Assembly (NCBI RefSeq): GCF_003234565.1
Contig: NZ_QKTU01000002.1
Span: forward strand, 62,001 to 126,000
From: Curtobacterium sp. MCBD17_013
GTDB taxonomy: Bacteria > Actinomycetota > Actinomycetes > Actinomycetales > Microbacteriaceae
Reading direction: 5' to 3'
Length of the DNA: 64,000 nt
Both the position numbers and the translations under genes were made by a program. The stretch's first letter is position 1, and every line of letters starts with the position of its first letter. The notes under the pieces are model-generated. The model saw only the letters and a program-made list of their open reading frames with translations. It ran no database searches and was not told the DNA's origin. This document shows positions 35,983 to 43,013 of this stretch, in pieces.

Positions 35983-37035
35983 ATGCACGATTCGTTCTCC
36001 TGGCCGTCGGTCATCGGCTCCCTCATGGCCGGCACGGACCTGTCGATCAGCGAATCCGCATGGGCCATGGAGGACATCGTCGCCGGGCGTGCCACACCCG
36101 CCCAGATCGCGGGGTTCCTCGTCGCGCTCCGCGCCAAGGGCGAGACGGTGGACGAGGTCGTCGGGTTCCGTGACGCGATCCTCGAGAGCGCCGTCCCACT
36201 CGACGTCGACCCCATGGCGCTCGACATCGTCGGGACGGGTGGCGACGTCGTCGGGACGGTGAACGTCTCGACCATGGCGGCGATCGTCGTCGCCTCCGCC
36301 GGGGTGCCCGTCGTCAAGCACGGCAACCGTGCATCGAGTTCCCGTTCGGGGTCGTCCGACGTCCTCGCGGCACTCGGCCTCGACCTCACCCTCGACGCCG
36401 CGCGTGTCGCCGAGACGTTCCGCCGCGTCGGCCTGACGTTCGCGTTCGCGAGTGCCTTCCACCCGGGGTTCGCCCACGCCGCGTCGGTCCGCCGGGAGAT
36501 CGGCGTCCCCACGGTCTTCAACTTCCTCGGGCCCCTCGTGAACCCGGCTCGGTGCGAGGCGAACGCCGTCGGCGTGGCGCAGCTCGACCTCGTGCCGATC
36601 ATCACGGGCGTGTTCCAGACACGGGGTGCGACGGCCCTGGTGTTCCGGGGGGACGACGGGCTCGACGAGCTCACCACGACCGGCCACAGCCACATCTGGG
36701 AGGTCAGCGGCGGCTCCGTGACCGAGCATGATCTCGACCCCCGGGACCTCGGCATCCCTCGTGCCCGCACGACCGACCTCCTGGGCGGCGAGCCCGCCGA
36801 GAACGCCGCGATCGTGCGGCGCGTGCTGGCGGGGGAGACGGGCGCGGTGCGCGACATCGTGCTCCTCAACGCCGCCGCCGGCCTCGTCGCGTTCCGGCTC
36901 GCCGCCGATCCCACACAGGTGTTGCGGCCGCTGCTGCAGCGATTCCGCGAGGAACTCGTGGTCGCGGCCGAGGCCGTCGACTCCGGAGCGGCGGAAGCGA
37001 AGCTCGCGGCCTGGGTGGGCGAGCACCGAGCCTGA
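35983..37035 (+). CDS. trpD: Anthranilate phosphoribosyltransferase
   Basis: A 350-residue enzyme that joins anthranilate to PRPP in tryptophan synthesis. DIVGTGGDVVGTVNVSTMAA is the PRPP/glycine-rich loop, VVKHGNRASSSRSGSSDVL binds anthranilate and PRPP, and FNFLGPLVNPAR is a further family signature. Length is normal. No other trp gene is near; trpD beside ctaE is a known actinobacterial arrangement (Rv2192c/Rv2193). The ATG is set by the TACGAT hexamer. Confidence 0.96.
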   Translation: MHDSFSWPSVIGSLMAGTDLSISESAWAMEDIVAGRATPAQIAGFLVALRAKGETVDEVVGFRDAILESAVPLDVDPMALDIVGTGGDVVGTVNVSTMAAIVVASAGVPVVKHGNRASSSRSGSSDVLAALGLDLTLDAARVAETFRRVGLTFAFASAFHPGFAHAASVRREIGVPTVFNFLGPLVNPARCEANAVGVAQLDLVPIITGVFQTRGATALVFRGDDGLDELTTTGHSHIWEVSGGSVTEHDLDPRDLGIPRARTTDLLGGEPAENAAIVRRVLAGETGAVRDIVLLNAAAGLVAFRLAADPTQVLRPLLQRFREELVVAAEAVDSGAAEAKLAAWVGEHRA

Positions 37036-37157
37036 AGCGTTCCTCACGGAGCACGGGCGTGTCGACGACGCGCGTCGTCCATCCCCGTCAGGTCCGGACC
37101 GCTCGGGGACGAGGCGGGCCGCCCGGCGGGGGAGGCCGGTCCTCCCGACCGACACGC

Positions 37158-37195
37158 GGACGGCCCCGGCCACGGTCGTGGTCGGGGCCGTCCGT
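37158..37195. terminator. Bidirectional terminator between trpD and glpK
   Basis: CGGACGGCCCCGGCCAC and GTGGTCGGGGCCGTCCG form a 17-bp stem (one G-U pair) around GGTC. It sits between two convergent genes and can serve both strands. Confidence 0.85.
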
Positions 37196-37212
37196 CGGCG
37201 GGCGTCAGCGGC

Positions 37213-38724
37213 TCAGAGGACGTCCTCGTCGACCCAGTCGAAGGTCTTCGTGACGGCCTTCTTCCAGAGCCGGATCTGGCGCGCCCGCTCGGTCTCGTCG
37301 AGCTGGGGCTCCCACCGCTTGTCCTCCTGCCAGTTCGCCCGCAGCTCGTCGAGGTTCTGCCAGAACCCGACGGCGAGACCGGCCGCGTACGCCGCACCGA
37401 GCGCGGTGGTCTCCGCGACGACCGGCCGCACGACGGGCACGTCGAGGATGTCCGCCTGGAACTGCATGAGGGCGTCGTTCGCGACCATGCCGCCGTCGAC
37501 CTTGAGCTCCGTCAGGTCGACGCCCGAGTCGGCGTTGACGGCGTCGAGGACCTCGCGCGTCTGGAACGCGGTCGCCTCGAGCGCGGCGCGGGCGATGTGG
37601 CCCTTGTTCGCGTATCGGGTGAGCCCGACGATCGCACCACGGGCGTCCGAGCGCCAGTACGGCGCGAACAACCCGGAGAAGGCCGGGACGACGTACACGC
37701 CGCCGTTGTCCTCCACGGTCGTCGCGAGCGCCTCGACCTCCGGCGCGCTCCCGATCAGGCCGAGGTTGTCGCGGAGCCACTGGATGAGCGACCCGGTGAC
37801 GGCGATGGAGCCCTCGAGCGCGTAGTGCGTCGGCTGGTCGCCGAGCTTGTACCCGACCGTGGTGAGGAGCCCGTTCTCCGACCGGACGATGTCGGTTCCC
37901 GTGTTGAAGATGAGGAAGTTGCCGGTGCCGTAGGTGTTCTTCGACTCACCCTGGTCGAACGCCGCCTGACCGAACGTCGCGGCCTGCTGGTCGCCGAGGA
38001 TGCCCGCGATCGGCACCTCGCGCAGCAGGTTCGACGGCTCGACCGTGCCGTACACCTCGGATGACGAGCAGATCTTCGGCAGCATCGACTTCGGCACGCC
38101 GAACTGCTCGAGGATGTCGTCGCGCCACTCGAGCGTCTCGAGGTCCATGAAGAGGGTCCGCGACGCGTTCGTCACGTCGGTCGCGTGGACGCCTCCATCC
38201 GTGCCGCCGGTGAGGTTCCAGAGCACCCAGGTGTCGGTCGTCCCGAAGAGCAGGTCACCCGCCTCGGCCTTCTCCCGCGCCCCCTCGACGTTCTCGAGGA
38301 TCCACATGATCTTGGTGCCGGCGAAGTACGTCGCGAGTGGCAGGCCGACGATCGACTTGAAGCGGTCGGTGTCACCGTCCGCGAGGCGGTCGACGATGGA
38401 CTGCGTGCGGGTGTCCTGCCAGACGATCGCGTTGTAGACCGGCTTGCCCGTGGTCTTGTCCCACACGACGGCGGTCTCACGCTGGTTGGTGATGCCCACG
38501 GCCGCGACGTCGTGCCGGGTGATGTCCGCCCGCGAGAGCGCCTGACCGATCACCTCGCGCGTGTTGTCCCAGATCTCGGTCGGGTCGTGCTCCACCCAGC
38601 CCGCGCGGGGGAAGATCTGCTCGTGTTCCTTCTGCCCGACGGACACGATGGACCCGGAGTGGTCGAAGACGATCGCTCGCGTGCTCGTGGTGCCCTGGTC
38701 GATGGCGACGATGTAGTCGGCCAT
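37213..38724 (-). CDS. glpK: Glycerol kinase
   Basis: A 503-residue FGGY-family kinase that phosphorylates glycerol to sn-glycerol 3-phosphate. It begins [20 protein letters not shown], with the ATP-binding and glycerol sites in the usual blocks ([59 protein letters not shown] and [19 protein letters not shown]). Length matches the family exactly. ATG 38724 follows GAGGAG. It is 164 bp downstream of the glycerol channel gene on the same strand, and the pair probably form one operon. Confidence 0.97.
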   Translation of the reverse strand: MADYIVAIDQGTTSTRAIVFDHSGSIVSVGQKEHEQIFPRAGWVEHDPTEIWDNTREVIGQALSRADITRHDVAAVGITNQRETAVVWDKTTGKPVYNAIVWQDTRTQSIVDRLADGDTDRFKSIVGLPLATYFAGTKIMWILENVEGAREKAEAGDLLFGTTDTWVLWNLTGGTDGGVHATDVTNASRTLFMDLETLEWRDDILEQFGVPKSMLPKICSSSEVYGTVEPSNLLREVPIAGILGDQQAATFGQAAFDQGESKNTYGTGNFLIFNTGTDIVRSENGLLTTVGYKLGDQPTHYALEGSIAVTGSLIQWLRDNLGLIGSAPEVEALATTVEDNGGVYVVPAFSGLFAPYWRSDARGAIVGLTRYANKGHIARAALEATAFQTREVLDAVNADSGVDLTELKVDGGMVANDALMQFQADILDVPVVRPVVAETTALGAAYAAGLAVGFWQNLDELRANWQEDKRWEPQLDETERARQIRLWKKAVTKTFDWVDEDVL

Positions 38725-38845
38725 TGGTGTGTGCTCCTCTGGGTTGTCGGTGCCGGCCGCTGGTGCGGCGCGACGGTTCGGTTGGGACCGGTCCGGGAGG
38801 GACGGGGTCCGGTCGGCGGGTCCGCTCAGGGCCCGGGACGGGGAC

Positions 38846-38883
38846 GTGGTCGTGGAAGCCCGTGGTCGTGGACGCCCGTGGTC
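38846..38883. repeat. 16-bp tandem repeat in the glpF–glpK gap
   Basis: On the plus strand GTGGTC recurs at 38846, 38862 and 38878 within units GTGGTCGTGGAAGCCC and GTGGTCGTGGACGCCC, so two near-identical 16-bp copies and a partial third. It lies in the glpF–glpK intergenic region. No terminator or promoter is obvious in the rest of that 164-bp gap. Confidence 0.75.
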
Positions 38884-38888
38884 CCGCG

Positions 38889-39614
38889 TCAGCTGACGAT
38901 CGGGAGCAGTGCCACGGACAGCACCGCCGCGAGCGCGCCGCCGACGAGCGGGCCGACGACCGGGACCCAGGCGTAGGCCCAGTCATTCGATCCCTTGCCG
39001 CGGATCGGCAGGAAGGCGTGTGCGATGCGCGGACCGAGGTCACGCGCCGGGTTGATCGCGTACCCGGTCGGACCGCCGAGACTGACGCCGATCGCGATGA
39101 CGAGGAAGGCCACGGGGATGGCGCCGAGCTCCGCGGGGGTCTTGCCGTTCGTGAAGGCGATGATGACGAAGACGAGGACGAACGTGCCGATGATCTCGGT
39201 CACGAGGTTCCAGGCGTAGTTGCGGATGGCAGGACCGGTGGAGAACACGCCGAGCTTGGCTGCCGGGTCCGGTTCCTGGTCGAAGTGCTGCCGGTATGCG
39301 AGCCAGCACAGCACCGCTCCGATGACCCCACCGATCATCTGCGCGAGCCAGTACAGCAGCATCGTGCCGAACGAGATGTTGCCGAGGATGAACTGCGCCA
39401 GACTCACCGCCGGGTTGAGGTGCGCACCCGACTTGTACGACACCGTGACGCCGGCGAACACGGCGAAGCCCCAACCGATCGTGACCATCAGGGTGCCGGC
39501 CGCGAACCCCTTGGTCTTCGTCAGGGCGACGTTCGCCACGACGCCGGTGCCGAGGAGGACCAGCACCGCCGTGCCCACCACCTCGGAGAGGAACTTGATC
39601 CCGATGCCGTCCAT
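38889..39614 (-). CDS. glpF: Glycerol uptake facilitator (aquaglyceroporin)
   Basis: A 241-residue MIP channel with six helices and two half-helices carrying the NPA motifs: HLNPAVS (67-69) and INPARDLGP (188-190). Asp192 after the second NPA-Arg is typical of glycerol-conducting GlpF rather than water-only AqpZ. AAGGAGG lies 6 nt before ATG 39614, one of the best ribosome sites in the window. It heads the glpF–glpK operon and faces the dhaKLM operon across a shared regulatory region. Confidence 0.95.
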   Translation of the reverse strand: MDGIGIKFLSEVVGTAVLVLLGTGVVANVALTKTKGFAAGTLMVTIGWGFAVFAGVTVSYKSGAHLNPAVSLAQFILGNISFGTMLLYWLAQMIGGVIGAVLCWLAYRQHFDQEPDPAAKLGVFSTGPAIRNYAWNLVTEIIGTFVLVFVIIAFTNGKTPAELGAIPVAFLVIAIGVSLGGPTGYAINPARDLGPRIAHAFLPIRGKGSNDWAYAWVPVVGPLVGGALAAVLSVALLPIVS

Positions 39615-39682
39615 CGGCAACCTCCTTGTCATGAGGAGGAGGTGCGGGCGACCCGCCACTCCCCGTTGAGTGATTCTCGCCG

Positions 39683-39688
39683 AGCATA
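39683..39688 (-). promoter_or_regulatory. Putative -10 element (TATGCT) of glpFK
   Basis: Minus-strand TATGCT. The predicted start is near 39676, giving a leader of about 62 nt with a strong Shine-Dalgarno. The first palindrome lies about 51 bp upstream of this hexamer. Confidence 0.5.
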
Positions 39689-39739
39689 GCGGCGGGCGAG
39701 GGCTCCCAGGATGGCCGATCCGCGGCCGTGCGGACGGGT

Positions 39740-39753
39740 TGCACGAACGTGCA
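39740..39753. promoter_or_regulatory. Palindromic operator 1 (glpF side)
   Basis: TGCACG-AA-CGTGCA, a perfect 6-bp inverted repeat with a 2-nt centre. The second site at 39807-39820 is its exact reverse complement, centred 67 bp away. Two copies of the same long palindrome in one divergent promoter region point to one regulator for both operons. That regulator is not encoded in the window. Confidence 0.75.
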
Positions 39754-39805
39754 GGGGGAGGAGCGGGCCGCTCCTGCTCGATGACCGCACGAGGGTCCGA
39801 CGATC

Positions 39806-39821
39806 CTGCACGTTCGTGCAG
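39806..39821. promoter_or_regulatory. Palindromic operator 2 (dhaK side)
   Basis: CTGCACG-TT-CGTGCAG, a perfect 7-bp inverted repeat with a 2-nt centre. It ends 23 bp before the predicted dhaK -10 element, so it abuts the -35 region. This suits a repressor or a class II activator. Confidence 0.75.
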
Positions 39822-39844
39822 GCAGTGCTGCGGAGCCCTCGCGC

Positions 39845-39850
39845 TACATT
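39845..39850 (+). promoter_or_regulatory. Putative -10 element (TACATT) of dhaKLM
   Basis: TANNNT hexamer with a predicted start near 39857 and a leader of about 64 nt ending in GGGAGG ahead of ATG 39921. Together with the glpF promoter and the two palindromes, it accounts for the 306-bp spacer; nothing else is evident there. Confidence 0.5.
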
Positions 39851-39920
39851 GACGTCCAGCACCGGACGACGACGACCGTGACCACCCTCGTCGTCTCGGG
39901 CCGACCACGGGAGGCACCGC

Positions 39921-40922
39921 ATGAAGAAGCTCGTCAACGATCCGCGCGAGGTCGTCACGGAGACGGTCCGCGGGTTCGCGCTCGCCCACGCCGGGGCCGT
40001 CGTCCTCCAGGAGGACCCCGTCCACCTCCGCCGCGCCGACGCGCCGGTCGCCGGCAAGGTCGCCATCGTCAGCGGTGGGGGGAGTGGCCACGAGCCGCTG
40101 CATGCCGGGTTCATCGGGTACGGCATGCTCGACGCCGCGGTGCCGGGACCGGTCTTCACGTCGCCGACGCCCGACCCGATCGTCGACGCGACGAAGGCGG
40201 TCGACGGGGGAGCGGGTGTGCTCCACATCGTCAAGAACTACACGGGCGACGTCCTCAACTTCGAGACGGCCGCCGAACTCGCCGAGGCCGAGGGGATCCG
40301 CGTCGTGTCGGTGCTCGTCGACGACGACGTCGCCGTGCAGGACTCCCTCTACACGGCAGGGCGCCGCGGGGTCGCCGGCACCGTCGTCGTGGAGAAGCTC
40401 GCAGGGGCCGCTGCCCAGCGCGGTGACGACCTCGACGCGGTCGCGGACGTCGCCCGACGCGCGATCGCGTCGACACGGTCCATGGGGCTGGCGCTCGCGC
40501 CGTGCACGGTGCCGCACGCGGGGGAGCCGTCGTTCACCCTCGGGGACGACGAGGTCGAGCTCGGCATCGGCATCCACGGCGAACCCGGGCGCGAGCGCAT
40601 CCCGATGGCCCCGGCCGACGTCCTCGTCGAGCAGGTGATCGAACCGGTGCTCGCGGACCTCGACGCACCGCGCGGCTCCCGCGTGCTCCTGTTCGTCAAC
40701 GGGATGGGCGGCACTCCACTGTCCGAGCTGTACATCGTGTTCCGCCGCGCCGCCGAGATCCTGTCGGACCAGGGACTCGAGCTGTCGCGTAGCTTGGTCG
40801 GGAACCACGTCACGTCCCTCGAGATGCAGGGGTTCTCGATCACCGTCACGGTGCTCGACGACGACACCACCGCACTCTGGGACGCCCCGGTCGAGACCCC
40901 GGCGCTCCGCTGGGGCCGCTGA
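39921..40922 (+). CDS. dhaK: PTS-dependent dihydroxyacetone kinase, DhaK subunit
   Basis: A 333-residue subunit that binds dihydroxyacetone covalently. The substrate histidine is His219 in GIGIHGEPG, and VSGGGSGHEPLHAGFIGYGM is the conserved binding loop. Length and the separate dhaL show the PTS-dependent type rather than the ATP-dependent fused form. ATG 39921 follows GGGAGG. First gene of dhaK–dhaL–dhaM. Confidence 0.96.
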   Translation: MKKLVNDPREVVTETVRGFALAHAGAVVLQEDPVHLRRADAPVAGKVAIVSGGGSGHEPLHAGFIGYGMLDAAVPGPVFTSPTPDPIVDATKAVDGGAGVLHIVKNYTGDVLNFETAAELAEAEGIRVVSVLVDDDVAVQDSLYTAGRRGVAGTVVVEKLAGAAAQRGDDLDAVADVARRAIASTRSMGLALAPCTVPHAGEPSFTLGDDEVELGIGIHGEPGRERIPMAPADVLVEQVIEPVLADLDAPRGSRVLLFVNGMGGTPLSELYIVFRRAAEILSDQGLELSRSLVGNHVTSLEMQGFSITVTVLDDDTTALWDAPVETPALRWGR

Positions 40923-40945
40923 CCGCCCCGACAGAGAGGAACGAC

Positions 40946-41584
40946 ATGCCGCTCGACACCGACTGGGCGACGCAGTGGATCCGCAGGACCGCCGACGTCA
41001 TCCGGGACAACCGCACCGACCTCATCGCCCTCGACCGCGAGATCGGGGACGGCGACCACGGGGAGAACCTCGACCGTGGGTTCCACGCCGTCGTCGAGTC
41101 CCTCGACGATGGCGACCTGGCGACCCCCGGCGCGGTCCTCAAGCTCGTCGCCACGCGGCTCATCAGCACGGTCGGCGGCGCGTCGGGACCGCTCTTCGGC
41201 ACCGCGTTCCTGCGCGCGTCGCAGGCGCTGGGGGATCGTGAGACGCTCGACGCCGACGCCGTGGTCGCCCTGCTGACCGCCGCGCGGGATGGCATCGTCG
41301 CCCGCGGCAAGGCCGAGCCCGACGACAAGACCATGATCGACGCGTGGACGCCGGCCGTCGATGCCGGCACCGCCGCGGCGGCCGGGGGAGCGACCCCGGA
41401 GGCCGTGCTCGTGGCGGCGGCCGACGCGGCGGCCGAGGGCGCGGCGGCGACCGAGCCGCTCGTCGCGCGCAAGGGCCGGGCGAGCTACCTGGGGGAGCGC
41501 GCCGTGGGGCACCGCGATCCGGGCGCGCAGTCGACCGCGCTGCTCCTCCGGGCAGCGGTGGACGCATCGGGCGGCCCGGCGTGA
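40946..41584 (+). CDS. dhaL: Dihydroxyacetone kinase, ADP-binding DhaL subunit
   Basis: A 212-residue all-helical subunit that holds ADP as a cofactor and is rephosphorylated by DhaM. DREIGDGDHGENLDRGF supplies the Mg-ADP ligands, and SGPLFGTAFLRAS and a DDKTMIDAWTPA block follow. It begins 23 bp after dhaK behind GAGAGGAA and overlaps dhaM as GTGA. Confidence 0.95.
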   Translation: MPLDTDWATQWIRRTADVIRDNRTDLIALDREIGDGDHGENLDRGFHAVVESLDDGDLATPGAVLKLVATRLISTVGGASGPLFGTAFLRASQALGDRETLDADAVVALLTAARDGIVARGKAEPDDKTMIDAWTPAVDAGTAAAAGGATPEAVLVAAADAAAEGAAATEPLVARKGRASYLGERAVGHRDPGAQSTALLLRAAVDASGGPA

Positions 41585-42288
41585 GCGTCGGGATCCTCGT
41601 CGTCTCGCACAGCGCCAAGATCGCCGAGGGCGTCGTCGAGCTCGCGGCACAGATGGCCCCGGACGTCCGGTTCGCGACCGCGGGCGGCACCGACGACGGC
41701 GGCATCGGGACGAGCTTCGAGGCCGTCACCGACGGCATCGCCGCGCTCGGCGACACCGACGGCGTCGTCGTCCTGTGTGACCTCGGTTCGGCCTACCTGA
41801 CGACCGACACCGCACTCGACTTCTTGACGGACGACGACCGTGGTCGGGTGCACGTCTCGCACGCGCCGCTGGTCGAGGGGACCGTCGCAGCCGCGGTCGC
41901 GGCGCAGACCGGAGGCGACACCCACGCGGTGGTCGCGGCCTCGGAGTCCGCCGGGGGAGCGGACACACCGGACGGGCCGGAGTCCCTACCGGACGGTGAC
42001 ACCCCGGCCGGACCGACCACGGGCGTCGTCTCGGCGACGGTCGAGCTCGTGAACGCCTCGGGACTCCACGCCCGACCCGCGGCCGAGTTCGTCAAGACCG
42101 CCGCCAAGTACGACGCGTCGGTCACCGTGAACGGCGTGGACGCCAAGAGCTTGCTGGCGATCATGGCGCTCGCACTGCCCCAGGGCGCGACCGTCGCCAT
42201 CGACGCGACGGGGGAGGACGCGCGGGACGCGGTCGAGGCGCTCGTCGCGCTCACGGCCTCCGGGTTCGGTGAGCGGGACGCCGAGTAA
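41581..42288 (+). CDS. dhaM: DhaM phosphotransferase with fused C-terminal HPr domain
   Basis: A 235-residue protein. Residues 1-125 are a mannose-type EIIA domain with active-site His10 in VVSHSAKIAEG and the VVLCDLGSAYLTTD segment. An acidic Pro/Gly/Thr linker (about 125-145) leads to an HPr domain with the phosphorylated His163 in SGLHARPAAEF and Ser190 at the position of regulatory HPr-Ser46. It passes phosphate from PEP via EI and HPr to DhaL. The EI domain of E. coli DhaM is absent. GTG 41581 overlaps the dhaL stop. Confidence 0.93.
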   Translation: MSVGILVVSHSAKIAEGVVELAAQMAPDVRFATAGGTDDGGIGTSFEAVTDGIAALGDTDGVVVLCDLGSAYLTTDTALDFLTDDDRGRVHVSHAPLVEGTVAAAVAAQTGGDTHAVVAASESAGGADTPDGPESLPDGDTPAGPTTGVVSATVELVNASGLHARPAAEFVKTAAKYDASVTVNGVDAKSLLAIMALALPQGATVAIDATGEDARDAVEALVALTASGFGERDAE

Positions 42289-42398
42289 CCGTGAGCGAAA
42301 ATCGGACAACGGCTGGGTCCGGCGACTAGCGTCCGCGGTGACGCGCGACGCCGCACTCCGACGGCCCCTGGGCGCGTCCCGTTCGAGAGGGACCCCGC

Positions 42399-42713
42399 AT
42401 GTCCGAGAACTACCCGCCCGCACCGACTGAGCCCGGCGGTCCCGTCACCGCTCCGTCGCGCTCGAACGGTCTCACGATCGCCGCCCTCGTGCTCGGGGTC
42501 ATCGGTGTCGTGTTCGCGCTCCTCGTCCCCATCATCGGGATCATCTGCGGCGTCCTGGCGCTCGTGCTCGGCCTCGTGGCGCGTCGACGCGGCGCTGCCG
42601 CTGGGCGCGGGCGCGGCATGGCACTGGCTGGCGTCATCCTGGGCGCCATCGCCATCGTCGCGGCGATCGTGAACATCATCGTCGCGGCGTCGATCATCTC
42701 GCAGCACATGTGA
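42399..42713 (+). CDS. DUF4190-type small membrane protein
   Basis: A 104-residue protein: a Pro-rich cytoplasmic N-terminus (SENYPPAPTEPGGPVTAP), then two hydrophobic hairpin helices (about 25-60 and 73-100) separated by a basic loop (VARRRGAAAGRGRG). This is the DUF4190 pattern common in actinobacteria, of unknown function. ATG 42399 follows GAGAGGGA. A TAGCGT hexamer about 70 nt upstream may be its own promoter. A strong terminator follows. Confidence 0.85.
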   Translation: MSENYPPAPTEPGGPVTAPSRSNGLTIAALVLGVIGVVFALLVPIIGIICGVLALVLGLVARRRGAAAGRGRGMALAGVILGAIAIVAAIVNIIVAASIISQHM

Positions 42714-42730
42714 CACTCCTGCGGATCGAC

Positions 42731-42761
42731 GGATGGCCTCGGCAGAACGCCGGGGCCATCC
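42731..42761 (+). terminator. Hairpin terminator after the DUF4190 gene
   Basis: GGATGGCCTCGGC and GCCGGGGCCATCC form a 13-bp stem (one G-U pair) around AGAAC, 17 bp after the stop. It closes the dhaKLM–DUF4190 region. Confidence 0.8.
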
Positions 42762-42820
42762 ACGGTTCCGAGCAGAGCCGTCCGCCGTTCCAACCGGCCC
42801 ACCGGTGACGCTTTCCTGAC

Positions 42821-42834
42821 ATAATATGCATTAT
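42821..42834. promoter_or_regulatory. AT-rich palindrome / putative promoter ahead of the monooxygenase
   Basis: ATAAT-ATGC-ATTAT is 12 of 14 A/T in a region otherwise well above 60% GC. It contains a TAATAT -10-like hexamer (plus) and TAATGC (minus). An inverted repeat of this size suggests a dimeric regulator such as MarR, GntR or TetR. A start site near 42834 would give a 180-nt leader carrying the 24-bp repeats. Confidence 0.5.
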
Positions 42835-42861
42835 CGGCGCCCGTCAGAGTCGGCAGACCGG

Positions 42862-42976
42862 GTGTCCGGTCGGCAGCATCCACGGGTGTCCGGTCGGCAG
42901 CATCCACGGGTGTCCGGTCGGCAGCGTCCACGCGTGTCCGGTCGGCAGCGTCCACGCGTGTCCGGTCGGCAGAGTT
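42862..42976. repeat. 24-bp tandem repeat, five copies
   Basis: Units starting at 42862, 42886, 42910, 42934 and 42958 all begin GTGTCCGGTCGGCAG. The first two share CATCCACGG and the next two CGTCCACGC; the fifth diverges after CAGAG. A degenerate half copy (AGTCGGCAGACCGG) precedes them. The period is a multiple of three, but no protein-coding support exists on either strand. The array lies 38 bp upstream of the monooxygenase gene. The rest of the 42714-43013 gap holds only the terminator and the AT-rich palindrome. Confidence 0.9.
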
Positions 42977-43013
42977 CACCCGGGCGAAACACGATCCATG
43001 GCATCAATGGGAC

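Noticed and set aside
42862..42976. CRISPR array
   Set aside because: The 24-bp units are directly adjacent with no spacers, and no cas gene is in the window.
42410..42979. Reverse-strand frame with an eight-residue repeat (DRTRVDAA-type) through the 24-bp array
   Set aside because: The repeat arises only from the 24-bp DNA period. The frame continues antisense through the DUF4190 gene and its terminator and has no ribosome site.
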